Positions 1 to 12,000 of a DNA stretch of 64,000 nucleotides are shown in pieces. The notes under the pieces were generated by a model. It did not search any database. It was not told where the DNA came from and saw only the letters and a program-made list of their open reading frames with translations. This DNA comes from Xylogone sp. PMI_703 (taxonomy: Eukaryota > Ascomycota > Leotiomycetes). Location of the stretch: positions 372,001 through 436,000 of the forward strand of contig JAJTUQ010000003.1 in the NCBI GenBank assembly GCA_021399445.1. Reading direction: 5' to 3'. The stretch's first letter is position 1, and the number at the start of each line of letters is the position of its first letter. The position numbers and the translations under genes are program-made.

Positions 1-3000
1 TAGTAACACGGATACCAAGGATCACTTGAATCTCCCCCAGGTTCTTGGTATGGAATCGATCTGCCAATGTCTTTCCAAACCATTCCAATTCTTGCACTCT
101 TGGTGCAGCAGCAGCGATGTCATCCACGTGAACGAGTAATATGATCTTGCGTTCTTTGTGGATATAAAGGCAAGGGTCAGCTAAGCTTTGGACAAATCCA
201 ATCTTAACGAGATAACTCTTGCAGAGTAGGTTCCAGTCCCGCGCGGACTGCTTTAGCCCATACAAACTCCGTAGGACACGTAATGCGTACCCGTTCTTTA
301 ACTTGGGTACTCCGTCTGGTTGAGACAGGAAGATTCGTTCTCGTAGGTGTGATTCGGTGAAAGCATTCTTCACGTCATACGAGTGGCATTCAAGGTTTTC
401 CGCTGCAACAATGGCCATGAATATCCGAAGAGTATCCATTCTAACCGTAGGTGCAAACGTCTCAGTGAAATCCTGCCCATATTTCTGAGAGAAGCCTCGA
501 GCAACCAGTCTTGCCTTGAACCTGTTTAATGTCCCGTCGGGGTTCGTCTTGATAGTGAATACCCATTTGGTGGAGACCAAGTTCGCTCCTTCCGGGGGTA
601 TTTCTTCTTCCCATGTGCCGTTTTGCTGTAATGATGCGATCTCTTCGTCAATTGCCTCCTTCCATTTCTGACCATATCTATGATCTGAAATGGCCTCTTT
701 GTACGTCATTGGGATGACAATATCTAGATCTGTTACTAAACTGGCCAGAGCTATCTCGTCTGGGTCTTGGTAATCTTGATCTTCCAGCATTGCAAGCATG
801 GCTTTAACTATCTTGGTAGGACGGTCTTCATCATCAGAGTCATCGAGTCTCTGTCGCTTTCGAAGATCGTACCTCGCTTCCACGGGTTCTGGTGGTGCTT
901 GATTTTCCCCGCCGGACGGGTGAAATTCGATAGGTGATGCTATATTAGCACCAGGTGGTGAATCATGGTTCTCGGCTTGGGCCTGAGATTGATCCCTAAT
1001 TTTATTTTCCTCATCTCCCTCATCTCCTCCTGGATGGGACACATTCACGCTTGGATCGCTTGCATTTTCCTGATCATGTTGACGGCCGGCTGGGCTGGTT
1101 GGATCGTTACGTGTTACCACTGGATTCGCAATGGACGGGATCACAATTTCGAAGTTATTCAAGTCTTTCGGATCTGGGAATGGCATAGACTCGATGACTT
1201 CATTTTGTGGTCGACCTCTTGGTTTACGAATTGCCAGCTCGTTCCTTGTTCCTTGAGGATCACCTGTCCGAAGTTTCAAATCAACTGTTCCGCCTTGGAT
1301 GTCTTCATAAAAGCTGACGCGGCTTGATTTGATGACACAGCCTCTGTCTGGCGCATAGACCTTATATTGTTTGGTCGTGTTTGGATTGTATCCTACAAAC
1401 ACTGCAACCCGTCCATGGTCCATAAGCTTGTCTTTTCTTGATTCCTTCGGGTGCTCCTTTCGGTTGACGTATGACACGCATTTACATCCAAAAACTCTGA
1501 TGTGATCAATGCTTGGGATCTCTCCGGTGAATGCCTGGTACGGGCTAACAACTTTCCCATCAATTGTCGGGCCAGATGCTGTTCGGTTTCTCAGGTATGC
1601 ATCCGTTTCAACAGCGTAGTTCCAGAATTCAAGCGGTAAGCTAGCTTCCTTCAGCAATGCCCGAGCATCTGCTGTAGTTGTCTGGATTGCTCGCTCAGCT
1701 GGACCGTTCTGGTTTGACTTGTACCCTGCTGTTGTTTCTGCCCGAATCCCGATCGAAGTGCTCCATTCGTCTAGTAGTGATAGTAGTTCCGAGGCATTGT
1801 CAGTTCTAATGGCCTTGACTTTCTCCTCCGTCTCGTACTCTACTTGGATCTTCCATGTCCTGAGCTTCTCGACCAAATGTGCTCTTGTCTTTGCAGGAAT
1901 GTTCCAAATGTAACGAGTGGCGCTATCAACAATTTGAGCAAAGTATCGGTCTTCCTTTATTGATGGTGGGAACGGTCCACATGCATCCACGTAGATCAGT
2001 GCAAGCCTCTTACTCTCCCACTCACTCAACGCTTTATTAACACGATCTTTCATCTTGGTGAAGTCGCAGACTTCACAAGGTTCCTTAGTTATGGGTTTTC
2101 GTATTGGCCTGCTTAAGGTGGTAACCTTGTGTAAGTTACAGATTTTCTTTACTCCAAGATGAGCGAATCGTCTATGCCATAAATTATAGCGTTGTGTGAC
2201 TTTCTCCACTGACTTTGGTGCCAGTGTGGGTGAGGTTTCAGTGTCACTGTCAGAATTTTGATTTTCCCCGCCGGGCGGGTTAAATCGCGATTGTCCCTCC
2301 TCCGTTTTAACATCACCAACCAAAGCTGTTTCCTTTGGCCCATTCACGATAGAACTCACAATGTACACTCCTCCGCGTTGCTTGGCTTTAATGTACTGGT
2401 TCTTTTGATTCTTTCGAGTAAAATACATTGCATGTGGATCAAAAGAGCCATCAAAACCTTTTTCGCAAACGCGTCGAGCAGAGAGGAGATTAGCCCCAAG
2501 GTTCGGAACAAGTAAAGTATCAGACAACAATGCAGTACTTCCATCCTTCAATTTCATTTCAGCGGTCCCCTTCTTCCATGCATATAACCTTCCTCCTCCA
2601 ACCTTTATTCCACGACGTCTAATATCGACCATCGGTTGTTTAAAGAGCTGGGGGTTGTCAGTCATGTGAGAAGAAGCGCCTGTGTCTGCAATCCAGACGG
2701 AAGGTTTAACCATACGCATTGCTTCCTTTGAAACTCCTGCAACTTCGTCCTCCTCCTCGGATGAGTCATCAAAACTTGACTCCGTCTCCGACGTCGAATT
2801 AGACTCGGAGGAGTGACCGGCCATGTGACCATGGGCATGACGTTTGGACTTGTTGCTTTTGCGGTGACTCTTGCGCTCGTCATCTCTTATTGCCTTTGGA
2901 GAGTGTCGTGATTTGTTATCCTTGGATTTGAGACCAAGAACATATTTTCTCGCATCACGCCTGAGTTTACAATATTTGATGGAGTGGTTTCCGTCACACA

Positions 3001-3859
3001 AATAGCATTTAACGTCCTTTCGGTCGGGCGAGCTGCTTTCATGTCCGCTCCGTCGACTTGAGCTTCTGCTCCCTTTATCTTGTGATCTTCGTGCTCTCTT
3101 GTCTCTAGCAGCGAGGGCTGTTGAGTTGGTGACCTTTTCTTCGTGTCTTTGGAGGATATCGATCTTGTCCACGATTTCAAGTGTCGGTTGTGCGTCGATC
3201 ACAGTTGTAACTGTCGAGTATTCCTCTGGGAGTCCTGCAAGAAAGAATTCGAATATTTGCTTTGTGCTAAAGCCATCCTTGAGTTCAGGGGTTGCCTTCA
3301 CAACTCTCCTCCTCAACTCTTGTACTCGGATCCATCCCTCTTCGATTGTCATGCCCTGCTCTAACTTGAATGAGGTGAGTTGAGCCATTTCACTTCGAGC
3401 AGCATGAGGTAGTAACTTGCTATACTTGGAGTATAGCTTTGTCCATGCCAGTTGAGCTTCAGACTCGTCGCGGATCAGTTCATTGTCCATGGCATCGATA
3501 CAGATTGAAATCATATATAAAACCTTCGCAGACGCGGCTTCATATTTCTCTTGCTTTTCAATATTCCATATGCCATCCTTTGATCCACTTTGTAGTCCAT
3601 CCTCCACCTTCAAGCTCTCCAGTTGTTTTGCTACACCTTCAATAGTGATCTCGGGTGTTTTCGTGCTTGCTGGTGTAACAGGGGTATTGATCGATGATGG
3701 GGTTCTCTGAATCCAGGCGTATTCTGTGATTGTCTTGTTTAGCACAAATTCTAGCGATTCTCCCTTGAAATAGAGTCTCATCAGTTTAAACCATTCTTGC
3801 CAATTCGCTCTGCTAAGGATGCCAGCAGGGCGTTTGCGTGCAAGGTGATCGGTGTCCAT
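1..3859 (-). CDS. copia Gag-Pol polyprotein, partial (first ~1,286 codons)
   Basis: The ATG is at 3,859-3,857 and the frame runs open to the window edge. Seen in order: a retrotrans_gag-type N-terminus, a CX2CX3HX4C zinc knuckle, the DTGA aspartic-protease motif, the HHCC/GAG-pre-integrase region, the D-D-E integrase core, and reverse transcriptase up to and past the VDD active site (about nt 124). The sequence matches the intact copy at 38,334-43,112, and the incidental antisense reading frames are the same in both copies, so the frame appears undamaged. The product would be processed to capsid, protease, integrase and RT/RNase H for cytoplasmic VLP replication. The absence of a stop cannot be extended beyond position 1. 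Confidence 0.93.
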   Translation of the reverse strand, partial: MDTDHLARKRPAGILSRANWQEWFKLMRLYFKGESLEFVLNKTITEYAWIQRTPSSINTPVTPASTKTPEITIEGVAKQLESLKVEDGLQSGSKDGIWNIEKQEKYEAASAKVLYMISICIDAMDNELIRDESEAQLAWTKLYSKYSKLLPHAARSEMAQLTSFKLEQGMTIEEGWIRVQELRRRVVKATPELKDGFSTKQIFEFFLAGLPEEYSTVTTVIDAQPTLEIVDKIDILQRHEEKVTNSTALAARDKRARRSQDKGSRSSSRRSGHESSSPDRKDVKCYLCDGNHSIKYCKLRRDARKYVLGLKSKDNKSRHSPKAIRDDERKSHRKSNKSKRHAHGHMAGHSSESNSTSETESSFDDSSEEEDEVAGVSKEAMRMVKPSVWIADTGASSHMTDNPQLFKQPMVDIRRRGIKVGGGRLYAWKKGTAEMKLKDGSTALLSDTLLVPNLGANLLSARRVCEKGFDGSFDPHAMYFTRKNQKNQYIKAKQRGGVYIVSSIVNGPKETALVGDVKTEEGQSRFNPPGGENQNSDSDTETSPTLAPKSVEKVTQRYNLWHRRFAHLGVKKICNLHKVTTLSRPIRKPITKEPCEVCDFTKMKDRVNKALSEWESKRLALIYVDACGPFPPSIKEDRYFAQIVDSATRYIWNIPAKTRAHLVEKLRTWKIQVEYETEEKVKAIRTDNASELLSLLDEWSTSIGIRAETTAGYKSNQNGPAERAIQTTTADARALLKEASLPLEFWNYAVETDAYLRNRTASGPTIDGKVVSPYQAFTGEIPSIDHIRVFGCKCVSYVNRKEHPKESRKDKLMDHGRVAVFVGYNPNTTKQYKVYAPDRGCVIKSSRVSFYEDIQGGTVDLKLRTGDPQGTRNELAIRKPRGRPQNEVIESMPFPDPKDLNNFEIVIPSIANPVVTRNDPTSPAGRQHDQENASDPSVNVSHPGGDEGDEENKIRDQSQAQAENHDSPPGANIASPIEFHPSGGENQAPPEPVEARYDLRKRQRLDDSDDEDRPTKIVKAMLAMLEDQDYQDPDEIALASLVTDLDIVIPMTYKEAISDHRYGQKWKEAIDEEIASLQQNGTWEEEIPPEGANLVSTKWVFTIKTNPDGTLNRFKARLVARGFSQKYGQDFTETFAPTVRMDTLRIFMAIVAAENLECHSYDVKNAFTESHLRERIFLSQPDGVPKLKNGYALRVLRSLYGLKQSARDWNLLCKSYLVKIGFVQSLADPCLYIHKERKIILLVHVDDIAAAAPRVQELEWFGKTLADRFHTKNLGEIQVILGIRVT

Positions 3860-4244
3860 CTTCTCAAATGTCGGTGAGATAAGGATGATGAAGATTTTGT
3901 CGTCTTTTGAGCTGTCGTATCGTAACTCAAGGTTAGAGAGACCTATAATTGACTGTTGGGTTTAGATAAATAGGTAAGTATCACGCCAAGGTGCCCGATA
4001 CCGATTAAGGGGCCGTGATCTTCAAGTACTTGCTGTAGACCGACAATTCGTCGCACGTCTACCCGTTTCAAGACTTGGAACCGATCGGTCTGCGTTTCAA
4101 CCGATGCTCTGCAGACTTCTTTCTTCTACAAAGACTTGTGCAGCAACGTGTGTTTTGGCTATCCTTGGTGATAGACTTACGGTGAACACGTCCCAACTGC
4201 TATTCTTCCTAGTGACGCCTCAACATGCGTCCGGGCTCATAACC

Positions 4245-4474
4245 TGTGAAGATTATGATCGTTATGCTCATATTATGGAAGTGTTGGTTCACTAGGCACT
4301 ACCGTATTGTAGGGTTGAATAGGCTTATATTGGCTTATACATTGTATGCTTATTCTTATATCTAGTATTTAAGGGGTTGCACCCTTAAATACTCTCTTAC
4401 CGGATTATTAGTCGTTCCACTCCGATCGCATAACTACCGAGCGCCAGTATGCTCTGCTCCCATAATTCCTAACA
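4245..4474 (-). repeat. copia 5' LTR (230 bp), left copy
   Basis: A 230-bp TG...CA repeat, read on the minus strand. It is nearly identical to the LTRs at 37,719-37,948 and 43,189-43,418, with three substitutions within about seven bases near its inner end. The tRNA primer-binding site analogous to 37,949 lies immediately inside it (about 4,231-4,244). Confidence 0.95.
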
Positions 4475-4996
4475 GTAATTAGACTTGTACTTAAGTAGTA
4501 TGATGAAAAGAAAAGAAAGTTTAATTCCCGGGAAAAAGTTTATAACTATAGTTTTAAGTGTCAAGATGACGTTAAACTAGGAAAAGGATAGTATCATAAC
4601 TTCGCAAAGTTGTAATAAATGACTGGATTATAAAGCTTTTATAATTGTCACTTTAATTAAATAAGTATAAATTAAGACAATTATTAAGGACCTGGTTATA
4701 ATATTATTAGTATTATTACATTATTAATATTAACGAAAAGATAGTATAAGTTCAACATTAGTATTATAAAAAAGGTTATACAAATTAAAGGATAATATTA
4801 TCGAAATTGTAGTACTAACCTTTTGGTTATATTAATTAAGTAATAATATTATCAGGAAATTAGTATTACTTTTCTACTTGTACTAGTTATTTACTTGTAT
4901 GTATAAATAGTTAGTACTAACAAATAAACAATCACATAAAGTATATATCTTATATATTTAGTATATTGAGTATAAGGTATAACTAATATACTCAAT
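4475..4996 (+). mobile_element. RIP-decayed 3' end of a second gypsy-A-type element
   Basis: 4,475-4,591 resembles the last internal bases of gypsy A (compare 36,160-36,266, including the purine-rich run just before the LTR). From 4,592 (TATCATAAC, a RIP form of TGTCA...) it follows the A-type LTR until the homology fades near 4,920. The fragment is cut on the left by the copia insertion and on the right by the LTR beginning at 4,997. No coding potential is seen. Confidence 0.65.
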
Positions 4997-5602
4997 TGTC
5001 ACGACCCCACAGGGTTGTGACAAGCGACTTAAGTACAGGGCCTCTATAGCCATCACCTTAGTTAAATAAATATTAGATAAGACAGCTATCAGGGTCCTGG
5101 TTATAGTATCGCTAGTATTATTGCATTACTAATATTAACGAAAGAATAATACAAGTTTAACATTAATACTATAAAAAGGGTCATACAAGCTAAAGAATAG
5201 TATTATCAGAATTATAGTATTAATCCTTTGGTTGTATTAATTAAGTAATAATATTATCAGAGAAATAGTATTACCTTTCCGTTTATATTAATGATTTGCT
5301 TGTACGTACAAAAACTAATATTAGTAATTAAGTGAGTACCTGGATTAAATAAGTGGATCCCATAGATCTTATGGATCCTAGGAGGATTAATAAAATCAAT
5401 GAGACTCAAAGGAAATTCACTCTTTATATAAGTAAATAAAACTTACAGTAAATAAAAGCTTTATGCTTAACTTAATTAATTTATAGTATACTTGTATTTT
5501 ATAATAATGACCCTAAGTCTTATGAAGATATTCTCTTACTTTTTACTTTTATTTATCATTTGAGTAATAAATAACCTTAAACCTCTTGTAAGAATATTAC
5601 AC
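4997..5602 (+). repeat. 5' LTR of gypsy A (606 bp)
   Basis: Begins TGTCACGACC and ends TTACA. It is the same length as 36,267-36,872 and clearly less mutated: where this copy has C or G the other frequently has T or A (for example CACGACCCCACAGG here against CATAACTTTATAAGG there). Confidence 0.85.
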
Positions 5603-8600
5603 TTTAAGTACTTTGAAACTCGAAAGTACTATAGCCAGAGAATCATCAGCATCCCTAGTTCCTGGAGCAGACCAGAACTAGTAACTTAGTTTTGTGGAAA
5701 AGAAACTTGAGTTAAGAAAGATCAAAAAGTATTATAACAAAAGGATTAAGCTAAAGATATTTCTGTTTCAGGTCTACTTTTACTTATCTTTACATAAATA
5801 AACATTCAAGAATAACTTCGAAAAGATCATTTAGATAATTTTTTATTTTGACAGTAAAATATTATAATAAATCCTTCTGTACACTGAGAATATAAAAAAA
5901 TATCCACCGGGACATAAGGATAAATAACAAAATATTATTAATATTTTCAAATCTATTAACAACTTTGAAGAAGAATTGAAAAGAGTTTTTAGTGATTCTC
6001 ATGAAACGGATAAGGTAGAATAACAATTATATATCCTTAAGTAAACTGGATTTATAATGATATATAACATTAGATTCAGGTAATTAAATAATCTAATTAA
6101 TTAAAAGGATAAAGTTCTTATGTTTTAGTATCACAAAGGATTTAAAGAAATGATCAAGGACAAATTAGCTCAAATTAAACCCTGCCCAGACATTTTGTTA
6201 AAATAAATGAAGGAGGCTAAAGAAATTAATAATTTTTAATATAAACAGTATATAAAAAAGAAAAGAAGAATTCTTTACTCCTTATAAATAAATAAATGAA
6301 AAAGTTATATTAATGATCAAAAGGATTTGATAGACCTTGATAAGATCATAGGAGGAAGAAAATAAGGTCTCAAGAACTATAACAAAGGATTACTCAAAGG
6401 AAAAAACAAGTATAATCTGACTTTTGAATAATATAAAGAAAAGAGAGAAAAGAAACTCTGTTATAAGTATAGATAAACCAGACATACTGCCTAAGAATAT
6501 AATAACAAGGACAAAAGAAAGCTAAAGGAGGTCAGGACTGTGTTTATAGTATTCTTGGCCGAAAATAATGAATCTTACAGTTTAGAGGATATCTTATTAG
6601 TAGGAAGGAGTAACTCTGATGAGTTATCAGAAGATGTTAGGGATTAGTCTGTAGACTAGATTTTATGAATTTTTCTTATAGAAGACTTTACGATAAAAGT
6701 CTATTATAATGTTAGGAATACAACGTTTTTAGGAGTCTTCTCTTTAACTATGAGTAAGCTAGATATCTTGATATTAACTACAAAAGAAGTGAAGTGACAA
6801 AACTTAGAAATTACTTGTCCTGACAATTTCTTCCTTAAAGAATACTAAGATATAGTTGACTTATTAGATCTCTTTTTCCTAAGGACTATAGGAGGAATGT
6901 TAATGACTCGGGAAGAAACCAGGCCTGGATTCTTTAATATATTAAACTTAAAAAATATATTTTATTAAGTACAAATTAAGGAAACCTTAATCAAAATAGA
7001 CATTAATGAATTAACGTTTGGTGTTATGTTGTAGAATTTACTGAAAAGAAAAAAACATATTAAGATTTTATTAGTATATTTTTTATATATAATATTCAAG
7101 GTATTAGAACTTAACCAAAGAATAATAAAGGAATCTTTTCGGAAAGTTTTCTGAGATTCTGAACTTTTTAACTATATAAAACGAGAAGATTTCATTATTT
7201 AACCTTATTAAACAAACGAGTTATAAGTAAGTAAAAGAATGATATTGGTTAAAATAGCTTTTTACTTTGAAGGAAGTTGTATAAAAATCTAAAGATTAAT
7301 TAAAAGAAATATTCTTTAGAATATATTACTTTAGTGAGATAAACTTCTTTAGTACAGAATATGGAAATTAAGAATAATAATTAAAGTTATATAATTTAAC
7401 TTTAAAAAAATCGTTATCAGTAGACTATATTATAATGACTTAGTACCTTATTCTCTGGAAGAAAATATATAATTACTTCGACAAGACTCTTATGCTTAGG
7501 TTATATATTATAAAGACTAAGAGAAGATATATTAAGCCAAGAAAGAAGTATATCAAGAAATAATTTTTCATATAGAACTTTAAGAATAATATTATAGTTA
7601 TAAGATAAATTATTATTATGAGTTTAATGATAAATGAATACTTTTTAAGAAGTATATCGATAATCTGTTTAACCTGAGAAAGCTTAGAACAAGGAAAGTA
7701 CTGTTTTAGATAACTTAAAAAGAAGAATTTAATATAAAATTTGTTTCTGATATATTTATGGCTGGCGAAGGAGAAGTTATCTGGTTGGATGTTAAGTTTA
7801 GTAATAGAAACCTTAAAGTTTTAGTAAATTCGGGAAGCCAGATTAACTTAATCTCGTCATAAACTATTAGGACGATAGATGTACAGACTGAAGTTTATAA
7901 TCAGCTTTTGTGAATGGTCAATAGCTTATTAACAAAGGAAGGAGTATTCGCCAGAACTAAACCTTTTATTATAAAGATTAGAAATTACCAAGAACAAATC
8001 TAGTTTAAAGTCTTTTTTTTTAAAAAAGAAAATATTATCCTAGAACAACCTTGGTTAAAATTCTATAATTTAAACGTTAATTAGAAAACAAAGAAATTAA
8101 TATTTAAATGTTATTGTAGTACTGGACTAAAGGAATGGCTTATGTAAGATGTTTTTGTTGTTGAACTTGCTTAAGATGATTTTTAGAATAAATTAAACAT
8201 TTTTCCAGAAGAATATTAAGACTGTTGTAAGTTATTTATTCTACGACCAAAAGATATAATTTTATTCTTATATAAAGAATAAGATTATGAAATTATTCTC
8301 TAAGAAGGTGTAACCTTTTTTTATGGACTTATTTATAGAATAAATCTTGTTAAAGATAAAATCTTGAAGGAATGATTAGATGAATAGATTGTAAAAAGTT
8401 TTTATAAAGAGTTAAACTTTTCGTGGAGAGTGTTATTGATATGGGCACTAAAGCCAGATGATCTCCGGGGAAGATTATGTGGAGATTATAGAAATTTAAA
8501 TAGTAAAACTATAAAAAACAGATATTTATTATTTTATATTAATAGTATATAGGATATATTTATTAAAGTTAAATATTTTACGAAATTAGACTTTATTGTG

Positions 8601-8720
8601 AGATTTAACTTGATAAGGATTAAGGAGGAACATAAGTAATATATTATTATTTGAACTAAATATGGATTTTATAAATTATTAGTTATATCTTTTGGTTTAA
8701 CAAATATATTAATAATTATA
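5603..8720 (+). pseudogene. gypsy A gag, protease and start of RT (dead)
   Basis: This is the first internal segment of element A, riddled with stops. A zinc knuckle lies at 6,459-6,500, but its second and third cysteines now read Tyr and the glycines read Arg, all single G-to-A changes. The protease motif is at about 7,821-7,850 and reads NSGS instead of DSGS (GAT to AAT at 7,827), which removes the catalytic aspartate. RT begins near 8,280 and shows the DYR-LN segment and the FTKLDF block, ending at 8,720 in the middle of the conserved loop where B1 inserted. The product would have been Gag and Pol; nothing translatable remains. Confidence 0.8.
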
Positions 8721-9082
8721 TATTACGAACCTAAGCCTTTTCTTGGTCCTGTAGAGTGTACAGATATATACTAGGTCATAAAGGGGTTGGTGAGAATTCG
8801 GGGATCAATGTAATATAGTATATAATCATAACTATAATTATATAAGTAATAATTTGTATTATAAGTTAAGTATATGGCTTTTATCTAAGTAATTATCTGG
8901 TTTATATATTTAATGAAATATATCAGGACTCCTTAGACTTCTTAGGTCCTCTAGGTCCATGGACTTCTTGGACTCCCTAGGTTTTCTAGGTCTATCATGT
9001 GATTTAGGGTAGTGTCAGGTTCTTTGTATAACCTCTGCTACTGAGCCTCAGGCCTGTCCTTATCTGTGTGTGGTTTATGACA
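8721..9082 (-). repeat. LTR of gypsy B1 (3' LTR in element orientation)
   Basis: 362 bp; read on the minus strand it starts TGTCATAAACC and ends CGTAATA (from an original ...ACA). It contains a stretch of repeated CCTAGG/CTAGGTCC-like motifs (about 8,930-9,000), also present in the other B-family LTRs. Confidence 0.88.
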
Positions 9083-12000
9083 TTATCTTTCTTTTAGTTT
9101 AACTTTGTCTTGAAGTTTAAAGTTAAAGTAAAAATAATTTTATTATTCTTTAGACTTTTTTTCCTTTTTATCATATTACTTAAATGTCCATATTCTGAAG
9201 AGGGCGAAATAGTAAAAAGAAAAAAATTATGAAAATATTAAAAAGTTATAAATCTTTTTGTTTATATCTGGACTTATAAAGTTAAAATGTCTTTTTGTAT
9301 ATTTTATGTCTATAATAGTAAGATTTGTAAGATGATTCTTGAGTTGAATCGTTGTAATAAATATGTTTTGTGTTAGTAAATATATAATAATAAAAGTATT
9401 CTTATAATTTCCTAGGACATTTTAGATCAGGAAAAAGCTTGCCTCGAGGTCAAGAAGGAGAAAGTTATTTAGGCCATGGCCGAAAACGTTACTTGCCTTG
9501 TTTGTTTAAGGAAGTAAAGAAAGTTTTTGCAGAAATGTACTGAAAAGATAATTCGTTATAGTTTAAAAATTTTAAATGAGTTAAATATTACTGAAGAGAA
9601 AGAATATGCTGAATAAGAAACTTCTAACTATATAGTTATAATTTCTTTGGATAACCTTGTCTTTTTGAACTCCTAGATTAACGATCTTTTTAAAGTCTTT
9701 GATCAGATTTCTTATTCTAGTAACTTAACATTAGACAATTTAATTTAATATGTCTGACTTTAAATTCTTGAACTTTTTACTGAATGTTCTTGAATTCTTC
9801 TGCTAATTCTTAAGTATTTTCTGATTCTGGGTATCTTTTCCATTTGATCAAATATTAAACTTTTTTCCTGAAGATCCTTTGTCCTTTTATACTTTTCACT
9901 TTATATTCCTTTTCTGGGTTAAGATTTTCTGCTTCTAGGTGTATAATTACTAATGTTTCTGGTAATGTTTGTTTTAGTATGACAACATGGAATATTAAGT
10001 GTATTTTAGTGTTCTTGGATAGTTTTAACTTATATATTACTTGTCTTAATACTTTATCAATTTTTAGTGATTTTATCTTCTTAAAATCTAATAATTTGCT
10101 TAATTTTTTAGTTTTGATGAATTTTTGTAGAAAATATACTTTATCCCTCTTTTTAAATATAGATTTTATTTTATGTTATTTGTTGTAATATTTTCTTATT
10201 CTTTCTTTGACTTCTTCCAGGTTCTGTTACATTATTACTTATATTTCTTTGATAAACTTAATTTTTTCTTCTATTAATATTATTATATTAAATATCTTTT
10301 TCCATAAATATATTATACTTATTTCTTTTCCGAAATTTGTATAATAAGATGATATTTATGTATTATTATACTTTACTTTATTATATATATACTATATCAT
10401 TAGTAATAATTTAACTTAATTATTTTGTAAATAATTGATATATACTCTGAGGTATTACTTAAGTGTTTAGATTAACCTTTTTGTGCCTTTGTCAGTTTAT
10501 ATTTATTCTTTAGTGATTATCTTAGTTTTGGTTTTCATCATTACTATAAGTACTTATCAAAATTTCGAAACAAATAATTTGTCTTTGTTAAAGATGATTT
10601 CTTTCGGAAATCTAAATATTATGAATATTTTACTTATAAATATATTTATTAATTATTTTGTCGTATAAATACCTTTCCATAGTATAAAGACTTTGTACTT
10701 AGTTAATTTATTTATGATTATTAGTACTTTATTGTATATTTCATTATTTATGCTTAATGACAGTGATAAGTTTACTATAAAGTCTATAGTTATTGATTCC
10801 TATGGTCTTTCTGGTACCTTTAATGGTTATAATAATCTATGCATAATTTTTCATATTAACTTTATTCTATGGTATATGTTGTATACTTTAACGACTTCCT
10901 ATATTGTCCTTCATAGCTTAAGTATATAGAACTCTGGGCTGAAAAGTTCATATATTTTTGTAATCTCTTGATACTTATACAGTGATGAGTTATATATGTA
11001 TTTGACAAACTTTTTAGTTAAAGATTATGGTATATAGATTTTTTTATTACAAAATCATATTCCTGGTTCTTTAATAGATTCTTCTTACTTGTTGTCCGGG
11101 TCTAGTTCTTGGAATAGCACCTTAGTTTCCTTGATCTTATGCTTGATAATCTTAGTTATCTTTTTTGTCCATTCTGCGTCAAATTCTTAATCTTTAGTCC
11201 CTTGGGTTAAGTAATTATATATTAATGTTTTATTTTCTTCTTCTTTAAGAATAATTTTGACTTCTAGTTTGGCTTTTTCTATATAATCTAGTTTTTTATT
11301 GAGTATATTAACTTTAACATTCTCTATTCCTTTAATATACTTTATTTTGAAGTTATATTACATAAGTTCTTCTGATTATTTAGCTTGTTTAACGTTCAAG
11401 ATTTTAATATTGGTAAAGTATTTTAAGTTATAATAATCTGTAAGCATTTTTACTTTTAATCTTAGGAAGTATATTTTCCAGGTTTTGAATATATTTATTA
11501 TGGTTAATAACTTTTTGTTATAGATGTTATAGTTTTTTTCTGTAAAGGAAAATTTCCTTGAGTAAAAGGTTATTAGTCTTCATCTCCCATTAAAGTACAG
11601 TTAACTTAGGGCTGTCCCTAAGGCCTTGTTTGATATGTTTACTTTGACTTTAGTTAATAGTCTTACTTAGAATATTGTTAAGATTATTCTTTTATCGAAT
11701 TAGTCCTTAAGTTTTTATTATACTTTTTGTTCTTTACTTTTAAATTTAAATTCTTGATTTTTCTTGGTTAAATTGTCTAATAGTACAACAATATCCGAGA
11801 ATTTGTAAACATATTTTCAATAGAAGTTATATATTCTCTTGAATACTTGAATATCTTTGATGTTCTTTGGATCAGGTTATTCTTTTATACTGGTTATTTT
11901 TTGTAGGTTTATTCGAAAGTCTTTTCTTGAAATTATATATTTTAGGAATTTTACTTTTGTCTGGTAGAATATATACTTCCAGGATTAATATTATATGTTA

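Larger units (their letters stand above)
1..4474 (-). mobile_element. Ty1/copia LTR retrotransposon, left copy, cut by window edge
   Basis: This is the first 4,474 bp (5' LTR plus internal region) of a copia element read on the minus strand. It aligns base for base, with no length change, to 37,719-42,192 of the intact plus-strand copy (paired coordinates always sum to 42,193). The match covers the LTR (4,245-4,474), the leader and the polyprotein through the reverse-transcriptase active site; the RNase H end and 3' LTR lie outside the window. The only differences noticed are three substitutions close together near the inner end of the LTR. There is no RIP-like decay, in sharp contrast to the AT-rich sequence beginning at 4,475. 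It is a recent insertion. The target-site duplication cannot be checked because the other end is missing. Confidence 0.95.

Noticed and set aside
965..1327. 120-codon ORF and its mirror at 40,866-41,228
   Set aside because: Antisense to the copia polyprotein in both copies; a shadow.
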